Assembly (NCBI GenBank): GCA_016208645.1
Contig: JACQXP010000195.1
Location: 1 to 36,616, forward strand
Direction: 5' to 3'
DNA length: 36,616 bases
Source: Candidatus Methylomirabilota bacterium
Lineage (GTDB): Bacteria; Methylomirabilota; Methylomirabilia; Methylomirabilales; 2-02-FULL-66-22
The notes under the pieces were generated by a model, which worked only from the letters and a program-made list of their open reading frames with translations, was not told the origin of the DNA and made no database searches. Of the stretch, positions 6,312-14,505 are shown one piece after another. The translations under genes were made by a program, and so were the position numbers. Numbering within the stretch: position 1 is the stretch's first letter; the number at the start of each line of letters is the position of its first letter.

Positions 6312-7797
6312 GGGCCCCCTCCATGACCGCCCGCTCCCAGGGGATGCCCTCCACCTCCGCGCGTTTCATCGCAGCGAGCGCCCGCTTGTAATCCCGCGGC
6401 ATCACCTTCACGAACTTGGCGAGCATGCGGTCCCAGTTGGCCAGGACCTTCCGGGCCCGGGTGCTCTGGGTGTTCTCGGCATGCTTCCGGATGAGATCCT
6501 GGACCAACTCCCGGTCTTCCGTCGCCTCGAGGGGCTCGAGGTCCACCATCCCCTTGTTGCAGCGCCGCTCGAAGTCGCCCTCCTCGTCCAGGACGTAGGC
6601 GACTCCCCCGCTCATGCCCGCGGCGAAGTTGCGTCCCGTCCGGCCAAGGATCACCACCCGACCGCCGGTCATGTACTCGCAGCCGTGGTCCCCGACCCCC
6701 TCCACCACGGCGAGGGCGCCGCTGTTTCGCACCGCGAAGCGTTCCCCCGCCACGCCGCGGAAGTAGGCCTCGCCGGAGGTGGCGCCATACAGCACCACGT
6801 TCCCCACGAGGATGTTCTCCTCGGGGACGAAGGTCGCCTCGCGCGGCGGGTAGACGATGAGCTTGCCGCCTGAGAGCCCCTTCCCCAGGTAGTCGTTGGA
6901 ATCCCCCTCCAGGACCAGGGTGATGCCCCGGGGAATGAAGGCCCCGAAGCTCTGCCCCGCCGACCCGCTGAAGTGGATATGGATCGTGTCCTCCGGCAAC
7001 CCGCCCCCCCCGTACCGCGTCGTCACCTGGGAGCCCAGGATCGTGCCGACCGTCCGGTGGACGTTCCGGATGGGCAGGCGCAGGTGCACCGGTTCGCGTC
7101 GTTCCAGGGCGGCGCGGCAGAGCGGCACGAGGGTGGTCATGTCGAGGGATTTCTCGAGGCCGTGTTCCTGCTCCCGCACCTTGCGGATCGCCACTTCAGG
7201 GCCGACCTCGGGCCGGTGCAGGATCGAGGAGTAATCGAGCCCGCGGGCCTTCCAGTGATCCAGCGCCCGCTTGACATCGAGCCGATTCACCTGCCCGATC
7301 ATCTCGTCCATGGTTCGGAAGCCGAGCTTCGCCATGTACTCCCGGACCTCCTGGGCGATGAACCGGAAGAAATTCTCGACGAATTCCGGCTTGCCGGTGA
7401 ATCGCTTCCGCAGCTCGGGATCCTGGGTGGCGACGCCCACCGGGCAGGTGTTCAGGTGGCAGACCCGCATCATGACGCAGCCCATAACCACCAGGGGCGC
7501 CGTGGCGAACCCGTACTCCTCGGCACCCAGGAGGGCCCCGATGACCACGTCGCGGCCGGTCTTCATCTGGCCGTCCACCTGGACCGTGATCCGGTCGCGG
7601 AGCTTGTTGAGGACGAGCACCTGCTGGGTCTCGGCGAGACCCAGCTCCCACGGGACCCCGCCGTGCTTGATCGAGGTGAGGGGCGAGGCGCCGGTGCCGC
7701 CGTCGTGCCCGGAGATCAGGACGACGTCCGCGTGCGCCTTGGAGACGCCGGCGGCGACCGTGCCCACGCCGACCTCGGAGACCAGCTTGACGTGCAC
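6304..7797 (-). CDS. gltB: glutamate synthase large subunit, C-terminal part (after frameshift)
   Basis: From about 7800 this frame continues the glutamate synthase domain: HVKLVSEVGVGTVAAGVSKAHADVVLISGHDGGTGASPLTSIKHGG. Next is the 3Fe-4S cysteine motif GCVMMRVCHLNTCPVG, then the long C-terminal beta-helix (GXGXG) domain with GDSNDYLGKGLSGGKL and YGATSGEAYFRGVAGERFAVRNSG, which links the ammonia tunnel sites. It is the second piece of one gltB; the two pieces together would code for about 1517 residues, the normal size. GTG 7797 is the only in-frame start near the break and would give a fragment lacking the amidotransferase. It overlaps gltD by 8 bp. Confidence 0.85.
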   Translation of the reverse strand: MHVKLVSEVGVGTVAAGVSKAHADVVLISGHDGGTGASPLTSIKHGGVPWELGLAETQQVLVLNKLRDRITVQVDGQMKTGRDVVIGALLGAEEYGFATAPLVVMGCVMMRVCHLNTCPVGVATQDPELRKRFTGKPEFVENFFRFIAQEVREYMAKLGFRTMDEMIGQVNRLDVKRALDHWKARGLDYSSILHRPEVGPEVAIRKVREQEHGLEKSLDMTTLVPLCRAALERREPVHLRLPIRNVHRTVGTILGSQVTTRYGGGGLPEDTIHIHFSGSAGQSFGAFIPRGITLVLEGDSNDYLGKGLSGGKLIVYPPREATFVPEENILVGNVVLYGATSGEAYFRGVAGERFAVRNSGALAVVEGVGDHGCEYMTGGRVVILGRTGRNFAAGMSGGVAYVLDEEGDFERRCNKGMVDLEPLEATEDRELVQDLIRKHAENTQSTRARKVLANWDRMLAKFVKVMPRDYKRALAAMKRAEVEGIPWERAVMEGAHG

Positions 7798-10700
7798 CAG
7801 ATGAGCTGTGCAAGATCCTCGATCGAGTAGATATCGTGATGCGGAGGCGGTGAGATCAGTCCCACGCCCGGGGTCGAGTACCGGACCTTGGCGATCCAGG
7901 GGTAGACCTTGTGACCCGGGAGTTGGCCACCTTCGCCCGGCTTGGATCCCTGGGCCATCTTGATCTGAAGGTCCGTGCAGTTGACCAGGTACTCGCTGGT
8001 GACCCCGAAGCGGCCCGACGCCACTTGCTTGACCGCACTGCGGCGCCAGTCGCCGTTGGGGTCCCGCTTGTAGCGAGCCGAATCCTCGCCCCCTTCCCCG
8101 GTGTTGGACCGGGCGCCCAGCCGGTTCATGGCGATGGCCAGCGTCTCGTGCGCCTCCTGGCTGATGGAGCCGTAGGACATGGCGCCGGTGGCGAAGCGCT
8201 TCACGATGGACTCGACCGGCTCGACCTCCTCCAGCGGAATCGGCTGCTCGGCGAGCTTGAACTCGATGAGCCCGCGGAGCGTGCACAGGTTCCTGCTCTG
8301 GTCGTCCACCAGGCGGGTGTACTCCTTGAAGATCCTGTACTGGCCGCTCCGGGTGGCGTGCTGGAGCTTGAAGACCGTGTCCGGATTGAACAGGTGGTAT
8401 TCCCCGTCGCGCCGCCACTGGTATTCGCCGCCCCACGGGAGGTCGGGCTTCGTCACCAGCCGGTCCGGGAAGGCCAACCGGTGGCGCCGGATCGCCTCCT
8501 CGGCGATCACGTCCAGGCCCACGCCGCCGATCCGTGACGCCGTCCAGGTGAAGTACTGCTGCACGAATTCCCGGCTAAGGCCGACGGCCTCGAAGATCTG
8601 GGCGCCGCAGTAGCTCTGTATCGTCGAGATCCCCATCTTGGAGATGACCTTGAGGATCCCCTTGTTCAGCGCCTTGATGTAGTTCTTGACTGCCTTCGTG
8701 TGATCCAGATCCGGCAAGATCCCCTGGCGGATCATGTCGTCCAGGGTCTCGAAGGCCAGGTAGGGGTTGACGGCGCCCGCCCCGTAGCCCAGGAGCAGCG
8801 CGCAGTGGTGGACCTCCCGCGCATCCCCGGACTCGATCACCAGGCCGACCTTGGTGCGGGTCCCTTTCCGGATCAGGTGGTGATGCACCCCGGCCGTGGC
8901 CAGCAGGCTCGGGATCGGCGCGTGCTCCAGGTCCACGCCCCGGTCGGACAGGATCAGGATGTTGTAGCCGCGCTGGATGGCCTGGCTGGCCCGGCGGCAC
9001 AGCTCGTCCAGCGCCCGCGCCAGGCCCGCCCCGCCCTCGGCCACCGGGAACAGCATCGACAGCGTGAGGGACCGGAACCCGTGGGCGGTGACGTGGCGCA
9101 GTTTGGCCACCTCGTGGTTGTCCAGGATGGGGAACCTGATCTTGATCTGGTGGCAGCTCTCCGGCTCCGGCTTCAACAGGTTTCGTTCCGGGCCGATGGT
9201 GCTTTCCATGGAGGTCACCAGTTCCTCCCGGATGGCGTCCAGCGGCGGATTGGTCACCTGGGCGAAGAGCTGCTTGAAATAATCGTACAGGAGGCGGGGG
9301 CGGTTGGACAGGACCGCCAGCGAGGTGTCGGTCCCCATGGAGCCCACCGGCTCCTCCCCCTTCACGGCCATGGGGGCCAGCAGGATGCGCAGGTCCTCAT
9401 GCGTATAGCCGAAGACCTGCTGCCGCTGGAGCACCGTGGCGTGGTCCGGCTCGTGCACGTGGGGGGGCTCGGGCAGCTCCTCCAGCGCGACCAGGTGCTG
9501 CTTCAGCCACTCCGCATAGGCATGCTCGGTGGCATAGGCGTGCTTCAGCTCCGCGTCGTCGATGATCCGGCCCTGGGCCGTGTCCACCAGGAAGATCCGT
9601 CCGGGATGGAGGCGCTCCTTGAGGAGGATGTTCTCGGGCGGGATGTCCAGCACCCCCACCTCCGAGGCCATGATGACCAGATCGTCCTTGGTGACGTAGT
9701 AGCGGGAGGGCCGAAGGCCGTTGCGATCCAGGACGGCGCCGATCACCGTGCCGTCGGTGAAGGCGATGGACGCCGGGCCGTCCCACGGCTCCATCAGGCA
9801 GGAGTGGAACTCGTAAAAGGCCCGCCGCTCCGGGCTCATGCTTTCGTGGCCGCTCCAGGCCTCCGGGATCATCATGAGGATCGCGTGGGGCAGCGGCCGC
9901 CCGGCCATGACCAGGAACTCCAGCACGTTGTCGAAGATCGCCGAATCGCTCCCCCCCTCCAGCACGATGGGGAGAATCTTCTTGAGGTCGGGGAGCCGGT
10001 CCGATTCACACAGCGCCTCGCGCGCGTGCATCCAGTTGATGTTCCCGCGGAGCGTGTTGATCTCCCCGTTGTGGGCCAGGTACCGGTAGGGGTGCGCCAG
10101 CGGCCAGGAGGGGAAGGTGTTCGTCGAAAACCGCTGGTGGACGAGGGCCAGCGCCGATTCCACGGCCGGGTCCACCACGTCGGGGAACATGGTCTCGATC
10201 TGGTCCGCCGAGAGCATCCCTTTGTAGATAAGCGTGTTGGAGGACAGGCTCGGCACGTAGAAGCGCTTCCGCGCGGGCATGTCCGAGCCGTAGATGGCGT
10301 GCTCCACCCGCTTCCGGATGACATACAGCTTCCGCTCGAACGCTGGATCGTCGCGGAGTGCCGCGTCCCGTCCGATGAATATCTGCTTGAAGATGGGTTC
10401 AACGGCCCTGGCGCTGGGTCCCACCGGTGAGTCGTCCGTGGGAACGTCGCGCCATCCCAGGAGCGCCTGGCCCTCTTCCCGGATGATCTCCTCGAAGACC
10501 GCCTGGCACCGGGCCGCCTGGCCCGGGTCGGTGGGAAGGAAGACCAGGCCGGCGCCGTACCAGCGGGGGGCCGGCAGGCTGATCCCGAGCGTGCCGCATT
10601 CGCGCGCCAGGAAGGCATGGGGCATCTGGATGAGGATGCCCGCCCCGTCTCCCGTGTTGACCTCGCAGCCGCAGGCGCCGCGATGCAGCAGGTTCTTCAG

Positions 10701-10856
10701 GACGCTGAGCGCCTGGGTGACGATCCGGTGGGACTTCCGTCCCTTGATGTCCACCACGAATCCGACCCCGCAACTGTCGTGCTCGAATTGGGGATCGTAC
10801 AGCCCTTGCCTGGCAGGCATTCCCGGATCCACTGACGCCCCTTCCCTGTCGGTCAC
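7716..10856 (-). CDS. gltB: glutamate synthase large (alpha) subunit, N-terminal part, frameshifted near 7800
   Basis: The start is GTG 10856, with GAGGAG seven bases upstream. Residues before Cys29 (HDSCGVGFVVDIKG) form a short propeptide; Cys29 is the expected N-terminal nucleophile of the PurF-type glutaminase. Then come the glutaminase domain (RFSTNTFPSWPLAHPYRYLAHNGEINTLRGN), the central domain, and the start of the FMN-binding synthase domain (SNTGEGGEDSARY, KPGEGGQLPGHKV, ISPPPHHDIYSIEDLAQLI). After LAQLI the frame turns to WCTSSWSPRSAWARSPPASPRRTRTSS and stops. Homologues have about 12 residues here (like YDLKNANPRARI) before xVKLVSE; these are missing and the rest continues in another frame. 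A loss of about 31 nt explains both. It is either a real inactivating deletion or an assembly error. Confidence 0.9.
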   Translation of the reverse strand: MTDREGASVDPGMPARQGLYDPQFEHDSCGVGFVVDIKGRKSHRIVTQALSVLKNLLHRGACGCEVNTGDGAGILIQMPHAFLARECGTLGISLPAPRWYGAGLVFLPTDPGQAARCQAVFEEIIREEGQALLGWRDVPTDDSPVGPSARAVEPIFKQIFIGRDAALRDDPAFERKLYVIRKRVEHAIYGSDMPARKRFYVPSLSSNTLIYKGMLSADQIETMFPDVVDPAVESALALVHQRFSTNTFPSWPLAHPYRYLAHNGEINTLRGNINWMHAREALCESDRLPDLKKILPIVLEGGSDSAIFDNVLEFLVMAGRPLPHAILMMIPEAWSGHESMSPERRAFYEFHSCLMEPWDGPASIAFTDGTVIGAVLDRNGLRPSRYYVTKDDLVIMASEVGVLDIPPENILLKERLHPGRIFLVDTAQGRIIDDAELKHAYATEHAYAEWLKQHLVALEELPEPPHVHEPDHATVLQRQQVFGYTHEDLRILLAPMAVKGEEPVGSMGTDTSLAVLSNRPRLLYDYFKQLFAQVTNPPLDAIREELVTSMESTIGPERNLLKPEPESCHQIKIRFPILDNHEVAKLRHVTAHGFRSLTLSMLFPVAEGGAGLARALDELCRRASQAIQRGYNILILSDRGVDLEHAPIPSLLATAGVHHHLIRKGTRTKVGLVIESGDAREVHHCALLLGYGAGAVNPYLAFETLDDMIRQGILPDLDHTKAVKNYIKALNKGILKVISKMGISTIQSYCGAQIFEAVGLSREFVQQYFTWTASRIGGVGLDVIAEEAIRRHRLAFPDRLVTKPDLPWGGEYQWRRDGEYHLFNPDTVFKLQHATRSGQYRIFKEYTRLVDDQSRNLCTLRGLIEFKLAEQPIPLEEVEPVESIVKRFATGAMSYGSISQEAHETLAIAMNRLGARSNTGEGGEDSARYKRDPNGDWRRSAVKQVASGRFGVTSEYLVNCTDLQIKMAQGSKPGEGGQLPGHKVYPWIAKVRYSTPGVGLISPPPHHDIYSIEDLAQLIWCTSSWSPRSAWARSPPASPRRTRTSS

Positions 10857-10981
10857 GCTGATCTCCTCGCATGCCCCTGCGCCCGCCCATGTCTTGGCGC
10901 CGCCTGGCTGGATCTGGAGGCTGCCCCACTCCCGGCCATTCGGCGCTGCCTGTTTTCCATAGCCGGGCTAGAGTAGCGCAG

Positions 10982-11044
10982 TGTCAAGCATAAGTCACCT
11001 GGAAATTAAAATATACTTTACATTAACAATGCTTATGCTGTAAT
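10982..11044. promoter_or_regulatory. divergent gltB / LysR-regulator control region
   Basis: Rightward: TTTACA (11017-11022), 16 bases, TGTAAT (11039-11044), with the regulator ATG only 10 bases further on. Leftward: a perfect TTGACA (11 bases from the AT-rich core, 10987-10982), with no good -10 box at 17 bases, as expected of an activated promoter. A perfect inverted repeat AGCATAAG (10987-10994) / CTTATGCT (11032-11039) spans the AT-rich centre and overlaps both promoters. It is a good candidate for a LysR-type operator that controls both directions. Confidence 0.6.
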
Positions 11045-11053
11045 CTGCCGCGC

Positions 11054-11953
11054 ATGAACCTCGAGATCCTGAAGCTCTACTGCGACATCGTCCGCCTGCG
11101 CAGCTTCTCTCAGGGCGCAGCCGCCAACCAGATCTCCCAGTCTGCCGCCAGCCAGGCCGTCCAGCAACTGGAAGCGGAACTCGACGTCCTCCTCATGGAC
11201 CGGAGCAAGCGACCCTTCATGGTCACCCCGGAAGGCCGGACCTTTGCCGAGGGGTGCCGCGCCCTGCTCCAGGGCTTTGAGAAGGTCCGGGCCGAGATCG
11301 CCTCCTCCCGGACGCAGGTGACCGGGAGCGTGCGGGTGGCCGCCATCTACTCGGTCGGCATCCACATCATGAGCGATCACATGCAGCGGTTTATGTCGCT
11401 CTACCCGCAGGTCAAGGTCCGCCTGGAGTACCTGCACCCGCACAAGGTGGTGGACGCGGTCCTGAACGACGAGGCCGACCTGGGGATCCTCTCCTACCCC
11501 CCGGCCAATCGTTCGCTCACCATCCTCCCCTGGCGATCGGAAACCATGGTCTTCGTCTGCCATCCCACCCACCGACTGGCCCGGCGCAGACTCATCACGG
11601 CCGCCGATCTGCATGGCGAGAACTTCGTGGCCTTCGACGCCGACCTGCGGATTCGCAAGGCCATTGACCGGTGCCTCCGCCAGCACGATGCGCGGGTCAA
11701 GGTGATCATGGAGTTCGACAACATCGAGACGATCAAGCAGGCCATTGCCATCGGCGCCGGGGTCGGTATCCTGCCCCGGCCGACCATCCTCAAGGAGGCC
11801 GGGAACCGCACCCTGGCGGCGATTCCCCTGGCCATGGCCGAACTGGTCCGACCCCTGGGGATCATTCACCGGCGGGGCAAACTCTTCACCCCTACCATCG
11901 GTCGGTTCCTCGAGCTCCTTCGGCAGTCAGACGAGAAACCTACCCCGCCTTGA
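11054..11953 (+). CDS. LysR-family transcriptional regulator, probably of gltBD
   Basis: 299 residues. The N-terminal winged helix-turn-helix is at about 3-62 (LKLYCDIVRLRSFSQGAAANQISQSAASQAVQQLEAELDVLLMDR). The C-terminal periplasmic-binding-like effector domain is at about 90-295 (SVRVAAIYSVGIHIMSDHMQRFMSLYPQVKVRLEY..., VGILPRPTI). It is divergent from gltB with a 197-bp intergenic region, the same arrangement as gltC next to gltAB in Bacillus, where the LysR protein activates glutamate synthase in response to 2-oxoglutarate/glutamate. Regulation of gltBD and of itself is therefore inferred. There is no ribosome site before the ATG, and the predicted transcription start is only a few bases upstream, so translation may be leaderless. 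Confidence 0.88.
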   Translation: MNLEILKLYCDIVRLRSFSQGAAANQISQSAASQAVQQLEAELDVLLMDRSKRPFMVTPEGRTFAEGCRALLQGFEKVRAEIASSRTQVTGSVRVAAIYSVGIHIMSDHMQRFMSLYPQVKVRLEYLHPHKVVDAVLNDEADLGILSYPPANRSLTILPWRSETMVFVCHPTHRLARRRLITAADLHGENFVAFDADLRIRKAIDRCLRQHDARVKVIMEFDNIETIKQAIAIGAGVGILPRPTILKEAGNRTLAAIPLAMAELVRPLGIIHRRGKLFTPTIGRFLELLRQSDEKPTPP

Positions 11954-12165
11954 CGGGTCGACGCGAAACACCTCGGAACAGAACGCCCGACAGGGCGGCA
12001 GAACCAGGTGTAAGCACCCCGTGGAGAGGGAGGTCGAGAAGCGGAGAAAGAAACGCGACTGGAGAGAGGTGAGCAGAGGTGGGTCTTCCCTGTGGGCTGG
12101 CACACGGGTGAAGGTCCGGGCCGAACCGTAATCGCAGGCCTCCCGAATGGCGGCTTCAGAAAACC

Positions 12166-12720
12166 TTACTGGAACACCTCCGCCAAGGGAATCGTGAGCC
12201 CCGGCAGGACATCCTCCCCTTCGAGGCTCTCCTGCTCTCGCAGCAGGCGGGCCGAACCGTCGGTTCGATAGACCGTCACCGTTTTCGCCTGAGGAGCAAT
12301 GACCCAGACCAAGCGGGCGCCAGCTTCGAGGTAATCCCGCACCTTCTGCTGGATATGAAGGGGGTTATCGGTGGGAGAGAGAACTTCAACAGCCAAATCG
12401 GGGGCACCTGAAAAAAACCCCTCAGGGATTTGACCCCCCGGCAGCCTGTGGCTCGAGACGAAGGCCACGTCAGGGGCGCGCACCCGCTCGGGATCGGTGG
12501 GTAGGCTCAGCACGAAGCCCACGTCCCCCACAAGCACCTCACCACCTCCATGCCTCTCGGTATGCTCCGCCAGCTTGCGGGATATCTTCAAAGTGACCCG
12601 GCCGTGAACTCCCCCAACTGGTGCCATCTCTACAACCTCGCCGTTGACCAGCTCGCGCCGGATGTCTCCTTCGCCGAGCCGCCAGAGGTCTTCGGCCGTC
12701 ACACGGGCTTTGGTAACCAT
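12166..12720 (-). CDS. Uma2 family putative endonuclease (DUF820)
   Basis: 184 residues with the Uma2/DUF820 pattern: TAEDLWRLGEGDIRRELVNGEVVEMAPVGGVHGRV, then RAPDVAFVSSHRLPGG, the PD-(D/E)xK core APDLAVEVLSPTDNPLHIQQKVRDYLEAGARLVWVIAPQAKTVTVYR, and EGEDVLPGLTIPLAEVF. The catalytic Asp (PDLAVEV) and Glu are present, so it looks active. GGAGG lies nine bases before the ATG. These genes are abundant in Cyanobacteria, Chloroflexi and sediment lineages, often in many copies, and their cellular role is unknown; links to mobile DNA or restriction have been suggested. It stands alone, converging on the LysR gene across about 210 bases in which I see nothing distinct. Confidence 0.88.
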   Translation of the reverse strand: MVTKARVTAEDLWRLGEGDIRRELVNGEVVEMAPVGGVHGRVTLKISRKLAEHTERHGGGEVLVGDVGFVLSLPTDPERVRAPDVAFVSSHRLPGGQIPEGFFSGAPDLAVEVLSPTDNPLHIQQKVRDYLEAGARLVWVIAPQAKTVTVYRTDGSARLLREQESLEGEDVLPGLTIPLAEVFQ

Positions 12721-12920
12721 TCCGCACTGCCTCCATTCAAAGCCTGGGCTGGACTATATCACCACGATACCACCAAGGCCAGTCCGATCTTGAAGTCGAT
12801 CAAAACGGACAGGCGAGGGAGCCGAACCAACTCGAAGGCGCGGAACGCCCGCCGAGAACAAGGAGCAGGTCGCACACCGCAGTCCGGCAGGCCCCTCCAA
12901 CAACCGCAATGCGTCCACGA

Positions 12921-13352
12921 TCAGCGGCGCTCGGAGTCTGGCATGGCGTAGCTGCACGTGGCATGGGCGATCAGCTTGTCTTGAGCGTCCGCCATGAAGA
13001 GGCGCACTTCTCCATAAGCGATGCGCTGCCCAACCTTGAGCACCTGGGCTTGCGCCAGCACATCACCGCCGATGGCCGGCCGCAGGAAGTTCATCTTCAG
13101 CTCAATCGTCACGGCCATGGCCTTTAGGCCGATCTGGCCGAGGATCGCCATATACAGCGCCGCGTCGGCCAGGCTCATCAGGCCCCCGCCGAACAGATAG
13201 CCTCCCGGGCGGAGCCATTGCGGGTCCCGCTTCCAGCGCGCTACGGCGTAGCCTGGTCGAAACTCCTCGCACGAGATTCCCAGCGACTTGACGAACGGAA
13301 CTTGCGCATCGAGAAAGCGGCAGAGATCCGCGTGCGTGGGCTGCTCCCCCAT
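12921..13352 (-). CDS. PaaI-like hotdog-fold thioesterase
   Basis: 143 residues: LGISCEEFRPGYAVARWKRDPQWLRPGGYLFGGGLMSLADAALYMAILGQIGLKAMAVTIELKMNFLRPAIGGDVLAQAQVLKVGQRIAYGEVRLFMADAQDKLIAHATCSYAM. This is the 4HBT/PaaI hotdog fold: the central helix carries GGGLMSLADAA (the catalytic region, Asp at its middle), followed by the strand pattern ELKMNFLRPA. PaaI relatives cleave acyl- or phenylacetyl-CoA esters. A ribosome site (GAGGA) lies 8 bases before ATG 13352. There are no neighbouring catabolic genes to fix the substrate. The 200 bases between it and Uma2 show nothing I can identify. Confidence 0.85.
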   Translation of the reverse strand: MGEQPTHADLCRFLDAQVPFVKSLGISCEEFRPGYAVARWKRDPQWLRPGGYLFGGGLMSLADAALYMAILGQIGLKAMAVTIELKMNFLRPAIGGDVLAQAQVLKVGQRIAYGEVRLFMADAQDKLIAHATCSYAMPDSERR

Positions 13353-13430
13353 GATCCCAGTCCTCCTCCCGCATCCACGTTCACATCGGCCAGCGCCTTG
13401 TCTCCCCGGGCGGCGGCGACTCGTCGCGAT

Positions 13431-13448
13431 CTTGGCGGTCTTGGCGGT
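13431..13448. repeat. tandem 9-mer (CTTGGCGGT x2)
   Basis: CTTGGCGGT is repeated perfectly twice, preceded by a degenerate GAT. It lies just downstream of the BFN terminator, in the gap before the thioesterase gene. It resembles the other 7-9 bp iterated elements of this window but has only one arm. Confidence 0.6.
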
Positions 13449-13460
13449 GAGATGTGTGGG

Positions 13461-13494
13461 ATAAAAATGCCCGCCGATCGGTCGGTCGGCGGGC
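13461..13494 (-). terminator. Rho-independent terminator of the BFN gene
   Basis: On the minus strand the sequence GCCCGCCGA - CCGACCGA - TCGGCGGGC forms a perfect 9-bp GC-rich stem, directly followed by ATTTTTAT. It starts 24 bases after the stop of the BFN gene. This is a textbook intrinsic terminator. Confidence 0.9.
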
Positions 13495-13517
13495 GGAGAC
13501 CAGGAAGGCGGCGGGGT

Positions 13518-14003
13518 TCACATCCGGTATTTACCGAAATCCTCGGGCTTGAGGTTCTCCAGCCACTCCTTCCACTTGTCGGTCTCTTCCTTCTCCTCGG
13601 AGATCTCCACGCTCTTGGCCTGCGAGACCACCTTCTCCGTCACGAAGATCGGCGCGTTGACCCGCAGGGCCAGGGCGATGGCGTCGCTGGGCCGGGCGTC
13701 GATATTGATGACGTCGCCGTTGTGGTTCAGCTCGATCACCGCAAAGAAGGTATTGTCCTTCAGATCGTTCACGATCACCTGGCGCACCGTCACCCCCAGC
13801 CCGTCCAGGATGCTCTTGAGGAGGTCGTGGGTCATGGGTCGGGGCGTAGACACCTTCTCCAGCTCCAGGGCGATGGCATTGGCCTCGAAGATGCCGACCC
13901 AGATGGGAAGCGCCTTTCGCTCGTCCACGTCCTTCAAGATGATGATGGGCATATTGGTAATGGGATCCAAGGCGATCCCTCGCACGGTCATCTTGATGAG
14001 CAT
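13518..14003 (-). CDS. bifunctional nuclease (BFN) family protein
   Basis: 161 residues, normal for the family (DUF151/BFN). Conserved parts: MTVRGIALDPITNMPIIILKDVDERKALPIWVGIFEANAIALELE, RPMTHDLLKSILDGLGV, and VIELNHNGDVINIDARPSDAIALALRVNAPIFVTEKVV. The terminal SVEISEEKEETDKWKEWLENLKPEDFGKY is the usual acidic tail. Plant members show DNase/RNase activity; the bacterial role is unclear. The ribosome site AAGGAGG precedes the ATG. It follows the HIT gene with a gap of only 10 bases and is the last gene of that unit, ended by the terminator at 13461-13494. Confidence 0.92.
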   Translation of the reverse strand: MLIKMTVRGIALDPITNMPIIILKDVDERKALPIWVGIFEANAIALELEKVSTPRPMTHDLLKSILDGLGVTVRQVIVNDLKDNTFFAVIELNHNGDVINIDARPSDAIALALRVNAPIFVTEKVVSQAKSVEISEEKEETDKWKEWLENLKPEDFGKYRM

Positions 14004-14013
14004 GGGGCCCTCC

Positions 14014-14505
14014 TTACCTCCCCTGCTCCTGGAAGTGAGGGAACAGCGTGTCGTAACCGACTTCCAGGTACTCCGGCATCACCTTGGTGTCCGCCAGGAC
14101 GGGCATGAAGTTCGTGTCACCCGACCAGCGTGGGACCACGTGCAGGTGGACGTGCTCGGCGATGCCCGCCCCCGCGACCTTCCCCAGGTTGAAGCCGATA
14201 TTGAAGCCCTCGGCGCGGAGCGCGACCTGAAGGATCCGGGTGCAGCGCTGGGCTGCCTGCATGATTTCGAGGGATTCCTCGGGAGAGAGCTGGCCCAGGT
14301 CCGAGCAGTGTCGATAGGGCACGATCATGAGGTGGCCATTGGCGTATGGATAGAGGTTCATCACCACGTACGTCGATGGCCCGCGAAAGAGGATAAGGTT
14401 CCGCCGGTCAGCACCCTCGCGCGGTTTCTCGCAAAACAGGCACTCGTCGCCGCGTGTCCCACCGATGTAGGCCATGCGCCACGGGGCCCAGAGTGTCCAT
14501 GTCAT
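14014..14505 (-). CDS. HIT-domain nucleotide hydrolase/phosphorylase
   Basis: The protein of about 163 residues contains MTWTLWAPWRMAYIGG, a CLFC pair near the N-terminus (probable metal site), then NLYPYANGHLMIVPYRHCSDLGQLSPEE, and the histidine triad HVHLHVVPRWSGDTNFMPVLADTKVMPEYL. This is the branch of the HIT superfamily annotated as Ap4A phosphorylase-like or FHIT-like, which hydrolyses or phosphorolyses dinucleoside polyphosphates; the exact substrate is not fixed. The start ATG shares its A with the TGA of the upstream cyclase gene (TGATG), so translation is coupled. GTG 14508 is an alternative. Pairing a HIT hydrolase with a nucleotide cyclase is suggestive of linked nucleotide signalling. 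Confidence 0.9.
   Translation of the reverse strand: MTWTLWAPWRMAYIGGTRGDECLFCEKPREGADRRNLILFRGPSTYVVMNLYPYANGHLMIVPYRHCSDLGQLSPEESLEIMQAAQRCTRILQVALRAEGFNIGFNLGKVAGAGIAEHVHLHVVPRWSGDTNFMPVLADTKVMPEYLEVGYDTLFPHFQEQGR

Noticed and set aside
4824..6326. Long plus-strand open frame opposite gltD (and similar ones opposite gltB, the cyclase, ilvB and leuS)
   Set aside because: High-GC codon bias produces long antisense frames. Their translations are rich in Arg/Pro/Gly or Ala/His/Asp and match no family, whereas the minus-strand frames have complete motifs.
11954..12165. Possible small RNA or gene between the LysR and Uma2 genes
   Set aside because: Neither a coding frame with good codon use nor a terminator or promoter was found.
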